Assembly (NCBI GenBank): GCA_027328265.1
Contig: DAHVVD010000034.1
Location: 1-10,980, forward strand
Origin: Microcaldota archaeon
Lineage (GTDB): Archaea > Micrarchaeota > Micrarchaeia > Micrarchaeales > CABMGC01
Direction: 5' to 3'
DNA: 10,980 nt
Shown here: positions 1 to 6,718 of the stretch, piece by piece
Layout of the letters: each line of letters opens with the position of its first letter
How positions within the stretch are numbered: the stretch's first letter is position 1
Notes under the pieces: generated by a model
What the model was told of the DNA's origin: nothing
What the model saw: only the letters and a program-made list of their open reading frames with translations
Database searches by the model: none
Position numbers and translations under genes: made by a program

Positions 1-101
1 AGGTTAGCCAGACCGAGCGCGCCTACATCTGCAAGGACTGCTGGTCAAACACCAAGAAGAGGAAGAGGTACAAGAGCCTAATAATCTCTAAATCAAGCTA
101 A
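1..101 (+). CDS. C-terminal end of a zinc-ribbon protein, possibly ribosomal protein L34e (5' partial)
   Basis: The gene runs in from the left edge in frame 3 and stops at TAA 99-101, so only about 32 residues are visible. They show a CxxC pair (ICKDC) followed by a strongly basic stretch (NTKKRKRYK) and a short hydrophobic/serine tail. A single knuckle plus basic residues fits the last part of a small ribosomal zinc protein. The spacing of SQ, ER, Y and CxxC can be lined up with the end of archaeal L34e (SQ..PERPYGG..C..C), but the stretch is too short to be sure, and other zinc-ribbon proteins would fit. Codon pattern and the clean stop make it very likely coding; the product name is a guess. 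Confidence 0.5.
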   Translation, partial: VSQTERAYICKDCWSNTKKRKRYKSLIISKSS

Positions 102-148
102 GCCTCTTCCTGCGTTTCCTAGACATTCATATTTTCCTCAAAACACTA

Positions 149-154
149 TTTTTT
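149..154 (+). terminator. T-tract, candidate archaeal terminator
   Basis: A run of six T lies about 48 nt downstream of the stop of the partial plus-strand gene, in an AT-rich context. Archaeal RNA polymerase commonly terminates on such T-runs without a hairpin. Position and composition are the only evidence. Confidence 0.35.
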
Positions 155-231
155 AATATCTGAGAATTCCCCAACTCCTTGGGGTGTGGTTACAAATTTC
201 GAAACTGCAACATTAAATGTGGCGAAGTTAA

Positions 232-249
232 GATCCTTAGACAAGGATC
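232..249. repeat. Perfect inverted repeat, 7-bp stem
   Basis: GATCCTT (232-238) and AAGGATC (243-249) form a perfect stem around the 4-nt loop AGAC. There is no T-run on either side, so it does not look like a simple terminator. Its role is unknown. Confidence 0.6.
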
Positions 250-398
250 CAAAGACGAGAAGATGGATTACAAACAATTCAAGCTAAGTGACTTTTAAGC
301 AGGAAGGATACCCAGCCTCTTGAGGAGGGTCATTCATTGTTTCTCTGCTTGATATCAGAATAGTAGTAGCGACGCTATTTGAAATTGCGCGCAGGAAA

Positions 399-434
399 GC
401 ACTAACACCTAGTGCGCTCAAAAACGCAGTGAGC
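399..434 (-). terminator. Two adjacent hairpins with T-tracts after ileS
   Basis: GCACTA/TAGTGC (399-404 and 410-415, 5-nt loop) is directly followed by GCTCA/TGAGC (416-420 and 430-434, 9-nt loop). Read on the minus strand, they start about 10 nt after the ileS stop and are interspersed with T5 runs (complement of 436-440 and 420-424). This is the expected place for a 3' end or termination signal of the ileS transcript. That role is inferred from position only. Confidence 0.4.
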
Positions 435-443
435 TAAAAATCA

Positions 444-3400
444 TCACAGTTTGGCTATCTTTATCTTAACAGTCTCTCCATCTATTTCCACTTCCTTGGA
501 CTCCATGCCTTCTTCAAGCTCAGACATCTGGTTCGCTGCGATAGCCTTCAGGATGTCCTTCTCGTTCTTTTTTATTATCGCCTTCATTTCTGGCGAGAAC
601 CTGCAGTAAAGCTTTATTCTTTCTGCCTTCTTGAGCCCCATGCCTTTCCTCATCAGCTGCACCGCCCTCTCGAACTCCCTTACGAGTGCCTCTTCCCTGA
701 GTTCCTCGCTTATGGTGGCATCCAGACTTACCGACCCATACTTGAAAGAGAGCGCATCTTTTCTTGCTGCTCCCTCAATGACCGTGAAATGTTTTTCAGC
801 TATGTTGAATGTCCCTTTCTCAGTATGAAGCGAGTAATGGCCGCTCGATGATATGTCCTTCATAACTGCTTCAGCATCCGCTCCCTTCAGCGCCTCTCCT
901 ACTGCTCCCGCATTCTCCTTAAATTCAGGTCCGATGTTCTCAAAGAGAGGTCTCACCGTCTTCTTTCCCGACTCACCCAGCTTGAGTTCCACCTTCCTTA
1001 TGTTTGTATAATCCTCTATGACACCTGCCATTCTCTGAAGAGAGTTCAATGCCTCTTCGTTTGTGACCTCTACTATTGCTGTACGCAGAGGCTGCCTTAG
1101 CCTGAGGTTAGCTTTCTCCCTGGCACTTAGTATCGCAGTTATTGTCTCTATTGCGTATCCGAAGCCTTCCTCTATCTCGTCGCTGATCAGCTTTTCCTTG
1201 TACTTAGGCCAGTTCTCAAGGAAGATGCTCTCCTTGCCGTAGCTGCGCAGGTAGAGCTTCTCTGTAGAGAAGGGTATGATAACCGAGGCAAGGAGAAGGG
1301 TATTGAAGAGCAGGTAGTTTACTGTGTCTATGACTTGCTTCGCCATCTTCCTCTCCGAGTAAAGCGCCTTTTTCTTCGCCGCCTTCAGGTAGAATCTGCT
1401 CAGATCTTCGATGATAAATTTCTTCAGAGTGTTAACTGCCTTGTATATCTCGTAGTTCTCCAGGCTCGCCGTAACGTCCCTTATCGTCCTGTTCATCCTC
1501 GAGACTATCCATGCCTCCTCGTTTTCTAGTTTCTCCAAATTGCTCGGCTTCTTTACCTTAGGGGGCTTGTAGCCAACAGCGTCAGAATATTCAGCGTAAA
1601 GGTTTGAGATATTGTAGAGAAGCATGACTACCTTATTGGCCTCGTTTATCTTCTCCCTGCTGAAGATAAGATCTAGCTCCGGAGTGTGGGATGTGCACCA
1701 GAGCCTGAACGCGTCTACCGTAGTTGTCTTGAGTATCTCCTCAAGCGGCACGTAGTTGCCAAGCTTCTTGTGCATCTCCCTTCCGTCCTCGCCGAGCATC
1801 ATGCCATGGGTCACGACAGTGTTGAAAGGCCTCTTGCCGTAGACAGCCACTGCGACCTTCAGCTGATACGAGAACCAGCCGCGAAGCTGGTCCCTTCCCT
1901 CGAGTATGAAATCGACCGGAAAGAGCCTCTTGAAGTCAGCCTCGCTCAGACTTGCCCTGAACGCTATTGCAGAGTCGAACCAGACGTCTAGCACATCAGG
2001 TATTCTCTGCATCTCCTTACTGCACTTAACGCACTTCAGCATTATCCTGTCTATGTAAGGCTTGTGGAGATCATGCAGTGAATCCACCATGCTCTGATTA
2101 ACTGCGTTCTCCCTGAGTTCGCCAAGCGATCCTATAACCAATGTCTCGCCGCACTCACACGTCCATATGGGCATAGGTATGCCCCAGTATCTCTGCCTCG
2201 AGATGGTCCAGTCCGGAGAGCTCCTGAGCAGCTCCTCCTGCCATTTCTGCGCCTCAGGCGGGTGCCACGAGACTTTCGTGTTCTCGCGCAAGAGCTTCTC
2301 CTTAATCTTCCGGATGTTGACGAACCACTGCTCAGTGGCTATGAAGATTAGTTTAGTGTCGCATCTCCAGCAGTGGGGATAGCTGTGCTGCAAGGCGCTC
2401 GCGTCTATCAGGCTGCCCAACGCCCTGAGGTCCTCGATCACCACCTTGTTTGCGCCGTTGAGTATCTCTAGGCCATCATACCCTCCAGCCTCCGCAGTGT
2501 ACCTTCCCTCGGTGCTTACCGGGGAGAAGATTGGCAACTTGTTCTTCTTTCCTAGAAGGTAGTCCTCGTTCCCGTGCCCCGGCGCGATATGCACGAGCCC
2601 GCTTCCCTCCGAGACGTTTACCATCTCCTCTGATAAAAGTATCTTGTGGTATTTCCTGAACTTCTTCTGCTCCGGGACCTTTGCCTCGAGAGGGCTCGTA
2701 TAGTAGATGCCCTCAAGCTCGCTGCCGTAGAACTCCTTCTCTATCATCGCGCTCTCGTCCATTATGCTGAGCAGAGCATCTAGCCTGCTCTTCGCTACTA
2801 TGAGCCTCTTCTCGCCCACTTTAGCTACGACATAGATCTCTTTCGGATGCGCTGCGACAGCGACGTTTGCAGGAAGGGTCCATGGCGTTGTGGTCCAAAT
2901 CACGAGATACGCATTCTCCCCGAGATCAACTCTGGGCTTGCTCAGTTTCTCGTTTACCTTGAACTCTACGAGTACCGAGGGATCTGTATCATTTCTATAC
3001 TCAACTTCCATGCTCCCCTGAGAGACCGCTGTGTTGCATCCCACGCAGTACGTGGTTGAGCGCTTGTCCTTGTGTAGAAGCCTCTTCTGATTGATCATCT
3101 TTACGAAGCCCCACGCAGTCTCCATGTACTCCTTCCTTGAAGGAACATAGGGATTCGAGAAGTCGAGGGAGACGCCGAACCTTATGTAGTCCTTGTCCAT
3201 TCTTCCTATGTAACCCTCGACGAACTCCTTGCAGCTGTTTATGAAGTTCTCCACACCTATCTTGGTCTCTATTTCCTTCTTTGAGGTCAGATTTAGCTTT
3301 GCTTCCACCTTCCTCTCTATGGGAAGGCCGTGCACGTCGTATCCAGCGCGGTCATAGACGTAATAGCCCCTGAAGCGCTTGTATCTCAGCATCACGTCCT

Positions 3401-3572
3401 TCATCGACTTGACCCACATCTGGCCGGGATGGAGGTCGCCGCTCACATAAGGAGGGCCGTCGAGGAAGTAGAAGGGCTTGCCGCTTTTATTCTTCTCTCT
3501 GACCTTGGCAAGAGTCCCTTTCTCCTTCCAGTAATTGAGTGTCTCCTCCTCATTCTTGCTGAAATCTAGCAT
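444..3572 (-). CDS. ileS: Isoleucyl-tRNA synthetase
   Basis: Class Ia synthetase that charges tRNA-Ile and edits misactivated valine in the cytoplasm. Counting from ATG 3572 (1042 residues, a normal family length), the HIGH-type signature lies at about 38-51 (DGPPYV then HPGQ). The CP1 editing domain carries TTTPWTLPAN near 227 and HIAPGHGNED near 328. SRQRYWG is near 458, DVWFDS near 529 and the KMSKS-type loop near 600 (MHKKLGN). Cysteine pairs (YCVGC, HCWRC, CECG/CVKC) suggest bound zinc. The C-terminal part is the anticodon-binding helical domain plus an extension. The frame stays open to a TTG at 3593, but ATG 3572 fits better: the protein then begins MLDFSKNEEETL, as expected before the catalytic domain, and a TATA-like box lies about 30 nt upstream. 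Both nucleotide-binding signatures deviate from the textbook form, the first ending in Gln and the second being HKK rather than SKS. Confidence 0.97.
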   Translation of the reverse strand: MLDFSKNEEETLNYWKEKGTLAKVREKNKSGKPFYFLDGPPYVSGDLHPGQMWVKSMKDVMLRYKRFRGYYVYDRAGYDVHGLPIERKVEAKLNLTSKKEIETKIGVENFINSCKEFVEGYIGRMDKDYIRFGVSLDFSNPYVPSRKEYMETAWGFVKMINQKRLLHKDKRSTTYCVGCNTAVSQGSMEVEYRNDTDPSVLVEFKVNEKLSKPRVDLGENAYLVIWTTTPWTLPANVAVAAHPKEIYVVAKVGEKRLIVAKSRLDALLSIMDESAMIEKEFYGSELEGIYYTSPLEAKVPEQKKFRKYHKILLSEEMVNVSEGSGLVHIAPGHGNEDYLLGKKNKLPIFSPVSTEGRYTAEAGGYDGLEILNGANKVVIEDLRALGSLIDASALQHSYPHCWRCDTKLIFIATEQWFVNIRKIKEKLLRENTKVSWHPPEAQKWQEELLRSSPDWTISRQRYWGIPMPIWTCECGETLVIGSLGELRENAVNQSMVDSLHDLHKPYIDRIMLKCVKCSKEMQRIPDVLDVWFDSAIAFRASLSEADFKRLFPVDFILEGRDQLRGWFSYQLKVAVAVYGKRPFNTVVTHGMMLGEDGREMHKKLGNYVPLEEILKTTTVDAFRLWCTSHTPELDLIFSREKINEANKVVMLLYNISNLYAEYSDAVGYKPPKVKKPSNLEKLENEEAWIVSRMNRTIRDVTASLENYEIYKAVNTLKKFIIEDLSRFYLKAAKKKALYSERKMAKQVIDTVNYLLFNTLLLASVIIPFSTEKLYLRSYGKESIFLENWPKYKEKLISDEIEEGFGYAIETITAILSAREKANLRLRQPLRTAIVEVTNEEALNSLQRMAGVIEDYTNIRKVELKLGESGKKTVRPLFENIGPEFKENAGAVGEALKGADAEAVMKDISSSGHYSLHTEKGTFNIAEKHFTVIEGAARKDALSFKYGSVSLDATISEELREEALVREFERAVQLMRKGMGLKKAERIKLYCRFSPEMKAIIKKNEKDILKAIAANQMSELEEGMESKEVEIDGETVKIKIAKL

Positions 3573-3598
3573 TAAACCCACTGAATAATACAAGCAAA

Positions 3599-3605
3599 CT
3601 ATATG
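3599..3605 (-). promoter_or_regulatory. TATA-like box for ileS
   Basis: CATATAG on the minus strand is centred about 30 nt upstream of ATG 3572. That spacing would give a leaderless or nearly leaderless transcript, a common archaeal arrangement. It supports ATG 3572 over the upstream TTG 3593, which lies only about 9 nt from the box. Sequence match and spacing only. Confidence 0.45.
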
Positions 3606-3618
3606 TCATGACAACTGC

Positions 3619-3624
3619 TTTAAA
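3619..3624 (+). promoter_or_regulatory. TATA-like box for the phosphatidyltransferase/glycosyltransferase pair
   Basis: TTTAAA is centred about 30 nt upstream of ATG 3652, giving a predicted transcript start only a few nt before the start codon. The hexamer is palindromic and lies in the 79-bp divergent gap, so it could also be read towards ileS, where a second box sits closer to the start codon. Confidence 0.4.
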
Positions 3625-3651
3625 CTTGTTCTTTTCAATTAATGCGAGCAA

Positions 3652-4287
3652 ATGAGATCCGCAGATGCAGCCACACTCTTCAGGACAGCCCTCGCAGTGC
3701 TAGTAGTCTATCTGATCATAGTCAAGTTCTATCCCATAGCGACAGTGCTCCTTATTGCATTCATAATATCACTCGACGGAATAGATGGCTACTTCGCGGT
3801 GGGCGAAGAGAGCAAGGGAGGAATAACCTTTGGTACCTACCTAAGCGCTGCCATTGGCGACAAGGCAGCGAAGGAGAAGGTAAGTGCTGTAAAGAAAAGA
3901 ATACAGAAGAGCGCGCCGCATGGGCCAAGGATGGATGTTGCCGGAGACAGAGTGGTGGAATACCTCTTCTGGATAGCCTTCACATATGTACACATACTTC
4001 CGATATACGTGCTCATCATAATAGTGATAAGGCACTCCTTCGTTGACGCGCTGATGGCATCGAAGGGCACATCCTCGAAGATGAAGACATGGCTTGGGCA
4101 GAAGCTCTACTCCTCCAACATAGCGAGGGGCGGAATAAATGTAGTCAAGTTCGTCACGTTTTCCTACCTCGTGCTGATGTATGTCTGGAGCTATCCTGCG
4201 ATAATAGGATACATCCTTACGGCGATACTCGTACTTTACATACTCGCCAGGGGCGCCGCCGAAGTGTACGAAAGCATGCACAACTGA
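3652..4287 (+). CDS. CDP-alcohol phosphatidyltransferase family membrane protein
   Basis: Integral membrane enzyme of the family that joins a CDP-activated lipid (in archaea CDP-archaeol) to an alcohol headgroup such as inositol phosphate, serine or glycerol phosphate. The signature DxxDGxxA..GxxxDxxxD is present: D42, D45, G46, A49, then G91, D95 and D99 with R100. These aspartates bind the metal and activate the hydroxyl group in the family. The usual Arg after A49 is Val50. The gap between A49 and G91 is about 32 residues longer than the canonical spacing and contains a Lys-rich segment (71-89). Hydrophobic segments at about 11-41, 103-128 and 165-200 fit the usual membrane bundle; length (211) is normal. 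ATG 3652 lies about 30 nt after a TATA-like box. Eight nt separate it from the glycosyltransferase downstream, so they are probably co-transcribed. The exact headgroup cannot be told from sequence. Confidence 0.85.
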   Translation: MRSADAATLFRTALAVLVVYLIIVKFYPIATVLLIAFIISLDGIDGYFAVGEESKGGITFGTYLSAAIGDKAAKEKVSAVKKRIQKSAPHGPRMDVAGDRVVEYLFWIAFTYVHILPIYVLIIIVIRHSFVDALMASKGTSSKMKTWLGQKLYSSNIARGGINVVKFVTFSYLVLMYVWSYPAIIGYILTAILVLYILARGAAEVYESMHN

Positions 4288-4295
4288 ATGGTTAG

Positions 4296-5006
4296 ATGGA
4301 TCAGAACCCAGAGATAAGCGTGATAATTCCCACACTCAACGAAGAGAAGTACATAGAATCCACCCTTAAAGGCCTTGATAGCCAGACCTTCAAATCTTTC
4401 GAGACAATCATAGTGGACGGCGGCAGCAAGGACAGGACGAGGAAGATGGTAGGAAAGAAGGCCAGGTTCATCACCGAAAGAAAAAGAGGGCCTGCGGCAG
4501 CAAGGAACACAGGAGCTAGGATCGCTAAGGGCTCTCTCTTCGTCTTCACCGATGCCGACACGATACCCTCAAGAAACCTTCTGAAGATATACCACAACGA
4601 ATTCTCTGACAAGAGGCTTGTTGCAGCCACTGGCCCTATATTCCCACTGGAAAAGGAAAACCCTCTGATAAATATCGGATACTCTTTTGTCTCTTTTGTC
4701 TTTGTAAGGCTCTCAATATTCCTGCGCAGGCCTTGCATAGTCGGAGCTAATTTCGCTGTTAGGCGCAGCTCTTTCGAGAAGGCAAAGGGATTCAATCCTA
4801 AGATGATTACCTACGAGGACTGGGACCTCTCCATGAGGTTGAAGCGTTATGGAAAGACCCGCTACATACTAAACGCAGAAGTTGAAACAAGCACGAGGCG
4901 CATAACCGAATGGGGGGTATTCGGATTCTTCAAGTATTATGTGGGCAACATCACAAGATACACCCTGCTCAAGAAGCCTAAGGAGGATTACCATCCAGTC
5001 AGATAG
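4296..5006 (+). CDS. Family 2 glycosyltransferase
   Basis: GT-A fold transferase that moves a sugar from a nucleotide- or lipid-linked donor. Visible motifs are VIIPTLNEE (9-17) at the N-terminus, IIVDGGSKDRT (38-48) with the nucleotide-binding D41, the metal-binding DxD (D86-A-D88), GANFAVRR (150-157) and the acceptor-side EDWD (174-177) holding the likely catalytic base. A hydrophobic stretch at about 128-143 may contact the membrane, but there is no long C-terminal membrane anchor. At 236 residues it is a short, single-domain member. It starts 8 nt after the CDP-alcohol transferase stop, with no clear Shine-Dalgarno site, pointing to coupled translation. The pairing suggests glycosylation of a polar lipid headgroup; dolichol-phosphate sugar synthesis is an alternative. 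Its stop is 6 nt from the convergent CPBP gene. Confidence 0.9.
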   Translation: MDQNPEISVIIPTLNEEKYIESTLKGLDSQTFKSFETIIVDGGSKDRTRKMVGKKARFITERKRGPAAARNTGARIAKGSLFVFTDADTIPSRNLLKIYHNEFSDKRLVAATGPIFPLEKENPLINIGYSFVSFVFVRLSIFLRRPCIVGANFAVRRSSFEKAKGFNPKMITYEDWDLSMRLKRYGKTRYILNAEVETSTRRITEWGVFGFFKYYVGNITRYTLLKKPKEDYHPVR

Positions 5007-5012
5007 CGATTG

Positions 5013-5624
5013 TCACAGCAACGCTATGACTGCTATCGAGTTTACGAGTATGTGTGCTATGATGGGAGGGTAGAGAGATTTTGTTTTCTTGAATGCATAT
5101 CCTGCTATGATTCCAAAAATGAACGCCGCTATAATCTCCACTCCGAAGGTAGAATTGTACCCTGCATGGAGAAGGCCGAACACCAAGGCGCTGATGACTA
5201 TCCCAAGCCTTGGAACAGCGAATCCCCTGAAAAGCACCTCCTCATTTATCGGCTCTATCACCGCAGCGAATATGTAGAACCAGAGCGGCGAGCCGCCTAA
5301 GAGCACGCCTATGTTCGTGTTTATCTGCGTGTGTAAGACAGAGCTCACGAGGCTTACAGCAAGGTCGAGAAGGAAGATCACCAAGAAGATTAGAAGGCCT
5401 ATCCCTATCATCTTCGGCGAGAGACCAGACCTTCGAAGGCCAAGTTGATTAAGTATTTCTTTCAAGTTGAACTTCTTATATAAAATAAAGTAGAGGAGAA
5501 CTGATACTGGCATCGAGAAACCGAGGCCCGCATCAAGTATGTTATTCAGCTGCTGGCTAAAACCTATGTTGGCAAGCCCGATGGAGATGCCTATCGAGAC
5601 GCCAAATACAAGAAAGAAGATCAA
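5013..5624 (-). CDS. CPBP family intramembrane glutamic protease (CAAX protease/Abi-like)
   Basis: Polytopic membrane protein of the CPBP (CAAX proteases and bacteriocin-processing) family. All three family motifs are present in the last third: EEVLFR (E128, E129, R133), FGLLH (F149, H153) and HILVN (H191, N195). Hydrophobic segments cover about 2-22, 36-50, 72-98, 113-124, 140-152, 163-176 and 185-203. The substrate is unknown; members process prenylated proteins or peptides or give self-immunity. The given start is a TTG that falls inside the first hydrophobic segment. The frame remains open upstream, coding a basic stretch (RERRKKTVAKK) and overlapping the end of S27ae, but contains no ATG, GTG or other TTG. 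The true start is therefore uncertain, and a few more N-terminal residues are likely. Last gene of the aIF5A-S24e-S27ae operon. Confidence 0.85.
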   Translation of the reverse strand: MIFFLVFGVSIGISIGLANIGFSQQLNNILDAGLGFSMPVSVLLYFILYKKFNLKEILNQLGLRRSGLSPKMIGIGLLIFLVIFLLDLAVSLVSSVLHTQINTNIGVLLGGSPLWFYIFAAVIEPINEEVLFRGFAVPRLGIVISALVFGLLHAGYNSTFGVEIIAAFIFGIIAGYAFKKTKSLYPPIIAHILVNSIAVIALL

Positions 5625-5697
5625 GAGAAAGACAGCGCCGCCTACTAGCCCACTCTGTTTCTTTGCTACAGTTTTCTTTCTGCGCTCCCTGATCTGA

Positions 5698-5850
5698 TCA
5701 GGCCTCTTTGCCTTTCTTCCACTCTGTGTAGCCGCACTTTCCGCACGAGTACCTTTCTGCGTGGTTTCCCATCCTCACACTGCACTTCGGGCATATCTTC
5801 TCTACGGGTTTGTATTCTTTAGCCTTTTTTGCCTTAGCTTTTTCCGCCAT
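5698..5850 (-). CDS. rps27ae: Small ribosomal subunit protein S27ae (eS31)
   Basis: A 50-residue zinc-ribbon protein of the small ribosomal subunit, lacking the ubiquitin fusion found in eukaryotes, as is usual in archaea. It begins with a Lys/Ala-rich basic tail (MAEKAKAKKAKEYK), followed by two cysteine pairs, C20-P-K-C23 and C36-G-K-C39, and ends with the typical GYTEW-KK segment. ATG 5850 is 19 nt after the S24e stop and is preceded by an AGGT that may act as a weak ribosome binding site. The order S24e then S27ae is common in archaea and supports the call. The TGA stop at 5698-5700 lies within a reading frame that runs on into the CPBP gene. Confidence 0.93.
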   Translation of the reverse strand: MAEKAKAKKAKEYKPVEKICPKCSVRMGNHAERYSCGKCGYTEWKKGKEA

Positions 5851-5869
5851 TGACATACCTAATCATAAA

Positions 5870-6259
5870 TTACTCTTTCTTCTCCTCAGCCTTATGGTGT
5901 TCCTTCTTCTCCTCGCCCTTTGCAGGCTCCTTCTCTTTCATCTCCTGCTCTTCCTTCTTCTCAGGAGCCGGTTTTTGGACATCAGGCTTCTTCGCGGTCG
6001 CCGCCTTCGACTTCCTGACTATCCTCTCCATAATCTCCTTCTTTGCGTAGGAGTGTACCTTGACAGTGCTAAGCCCCTTTCCGAAAGCCTGGTCTATCTT
6101 TATCACGATAGTCAGATCTGGGCTGAGGCCAAGTTTCTTGCAGATCTCCTGCTTTACCTCCTCTCCAGATGGCGTCTTGCCTTCGTAAGACGTCTCGAAT
6201 ATTATCTCCTTTCTGCCAAAGAGCTTCTCCTCTCTCTCCTCCAATATCCTAATCTCCAT
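5870..6259 (-). CDS. rps24e: Small ribosomal subunit protein S24e
   Basis: Archaeo-eukaryotic small-subunit ribosomal protein. The N-terminal core MEIRILEEREEKLFGRKE, the GKTPSGEEV segment (28-35) and IDQAFGKGLSTVKVHSYA (55-72) are typical of the S24e fold. From about residue 88 it carries a tail rich in Lys, Glu and Pro (KKEEQEMKEKEPAKGEEKKE) that makes it about 129 residues; archaeal homologues usually end near 100. The tail is low-complexity and presumably disordered. The frame is open to a TTG at 6268, but ATG 6259 matches the family N-terminus and comes 9 nt after the aIF5A stop, so the two are surely co-transcribed. Confidence 0.95.
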   Translation of the reverse strand: MEIRILEEREEKLFGRKEIIFETSYEGKTPSGEEVKQEICKKLGLSPDLTIVIKIDQAFGKGLSTVKVHSYAKKEIMERIVRKSKAATAKKPDVQKPAPEKKEEQEMKEKEPAKGEEKKEHHKAEEKKE

Positions 6260-6268
6260 AAAAATCAA

Positions 6269-6661
6269 TCACACATTGCTCAGAATCCTTGAGATCGCCC
6301 TGCTCTCTCCATATGAGAGCATCTCGACCTCTGTTCCTGGCTTAAGCGCATCCTTCATCTCTGCTGGTATGTTTACCTCGAATGTCTCAAAGCTCTCGGA
6401 ATCCATGAGCTGCACCCTGTTCTCAGAAAGCGAGACGACCTGCGCCTTCTTTTTCGCTATTATCGGGATCTCAGAGTCTGCATCGCTTGGCTTGAGCAGC
6501 GTCCTCTTAGCTCCATCGAACACTCCTACAGCAGTGATCCTCATCTTCGCAGCTCCGTGCTTTCCAGGAGCTGAGGTCTCTATCTCGACGACCCTGCACG
6601 GAATTCCGTCTATGAGTATGAACCTGCCTGTCCTGATGTCCTTCATAGACCCATAGGTCAT
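6269..6661 (-). CDS. eif5a: Translation initiation factor aIF5A
   Basis: Archaeal homologue of eIF5A and bacterial EF-P, which helps ribosomes through difficult peptide bonds. The hypusination loop is present (APGKHGAAK, modified Lys at residue 34 counted from ATG 6661), followed by the C-terminal OB-fold domain. Residue 31, before the PGK, is Ala where most archaea have Lys. The frame is open to a GTG at 6712, but a start at ATG 6661 is preferred. It gives 130 residues, the usual length, with MTYGSMKDIRTGRF matching the expected N-terminus. The TATA-like box at 6719-6727 also predicts a transcript start near 6697, inside the longer version. It is the first gene of the operon with S24e, S27ae and CPBP. 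The enzyme that makes hypusine is not in the window. Confidence 0.95.
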   Translation of the reverse strand: MTYGSMKDIRTGRFILIDGIPCRVVEIETSAPGKHGAAKMRITAVGVFDGAKRTLLKPSDADSEIPIIAKKKAQVVSLSENRVQLMDSESFETFEVNIPAEMKDALKPGTEVEMLSYGESRAISRILSNV

Positions 6662-6718
6662 CTCGTCGCTCACAATATCATCTGCAAGAAGTATTCTGTA
6701 CCAATTACCCACTATAAT

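Larger units (their letters stand above)
102..443. other. Convergent intergenic region without a supported gene
   Basis: This 342-bp stretch lies between the stop of the zinc-ribbon gene (plus) and the stop of ileS (minus). It holds a T-run at 149-154, a perfect 7-bp hairpin at 232-249 and two adjacent hairpins at 399-434. No tRNA fold, SRP RNA or RNase P RNA signature was recognised by eye. Two weak opposite-strand frames overlap: a minus-strand frame of 49 codons (434 to stop 284-286) whose end reads PPQEAGYPSCLKVT, and a plus-strand frame of 37 codons (324 to stop 435-437). Neither has a convincing start or ribosome binding site. The region could be a degraded gene or mobile-element remnant, or simply untranslated sequence. 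Confidence 0.5.

Noticed and set aside
102..443. tRNA, SRP RNA or RNase P RNA in the long spacer
   Set aside because: No T-loop with pairing stems, no SRP GGUGA-type motif and no RNase P core consensus could be found by eye. A covariance search would be decisive.
421..446. C/D box sRNA starting at GTGATGA on the minus strand at the ileS stop
   Set aside because: A C-box-like match exists, but no D box (CTGA) follows at a suitable distance.
3642..4046. 134-codon plus-strand frame overlapping the CDP-alcohol transferase
   Set aside because: It lies in another frame of a gene with clear family motifs, has no recognisable domain, and its start is 10 nt before the better-supported ATG.
3841..4335. 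164-codon minus-strand frame opposite the transferase
   Set aside because: Antisense shadow of the CDP-alcohol transferase; composition is unlike the real genes and no motif is seen.
4301..4795. 164-codon minus-strand frame opposite the glycosyltransferase
   Set aside because: Full overlap with a gene carrying all GT2 motifs; the hydrophobic look follows from the opposite-strand codons.
5870..6010. Repeat array or CRISPR-like periodicity
   Set aside because: The apparent repetition is codon-level Lys/Glu repetition in the S24e tail, without constant repeats or spacers; no other array was seen in the window.
5810..6292. 160-codon Leu-rich plus-strand frame opposite S24e
   Set aside because: The Leu-rich protein is the reverse complement of the Lys/Glu-rich S24e tail; it also crosses the aIF5A-S24e junction.
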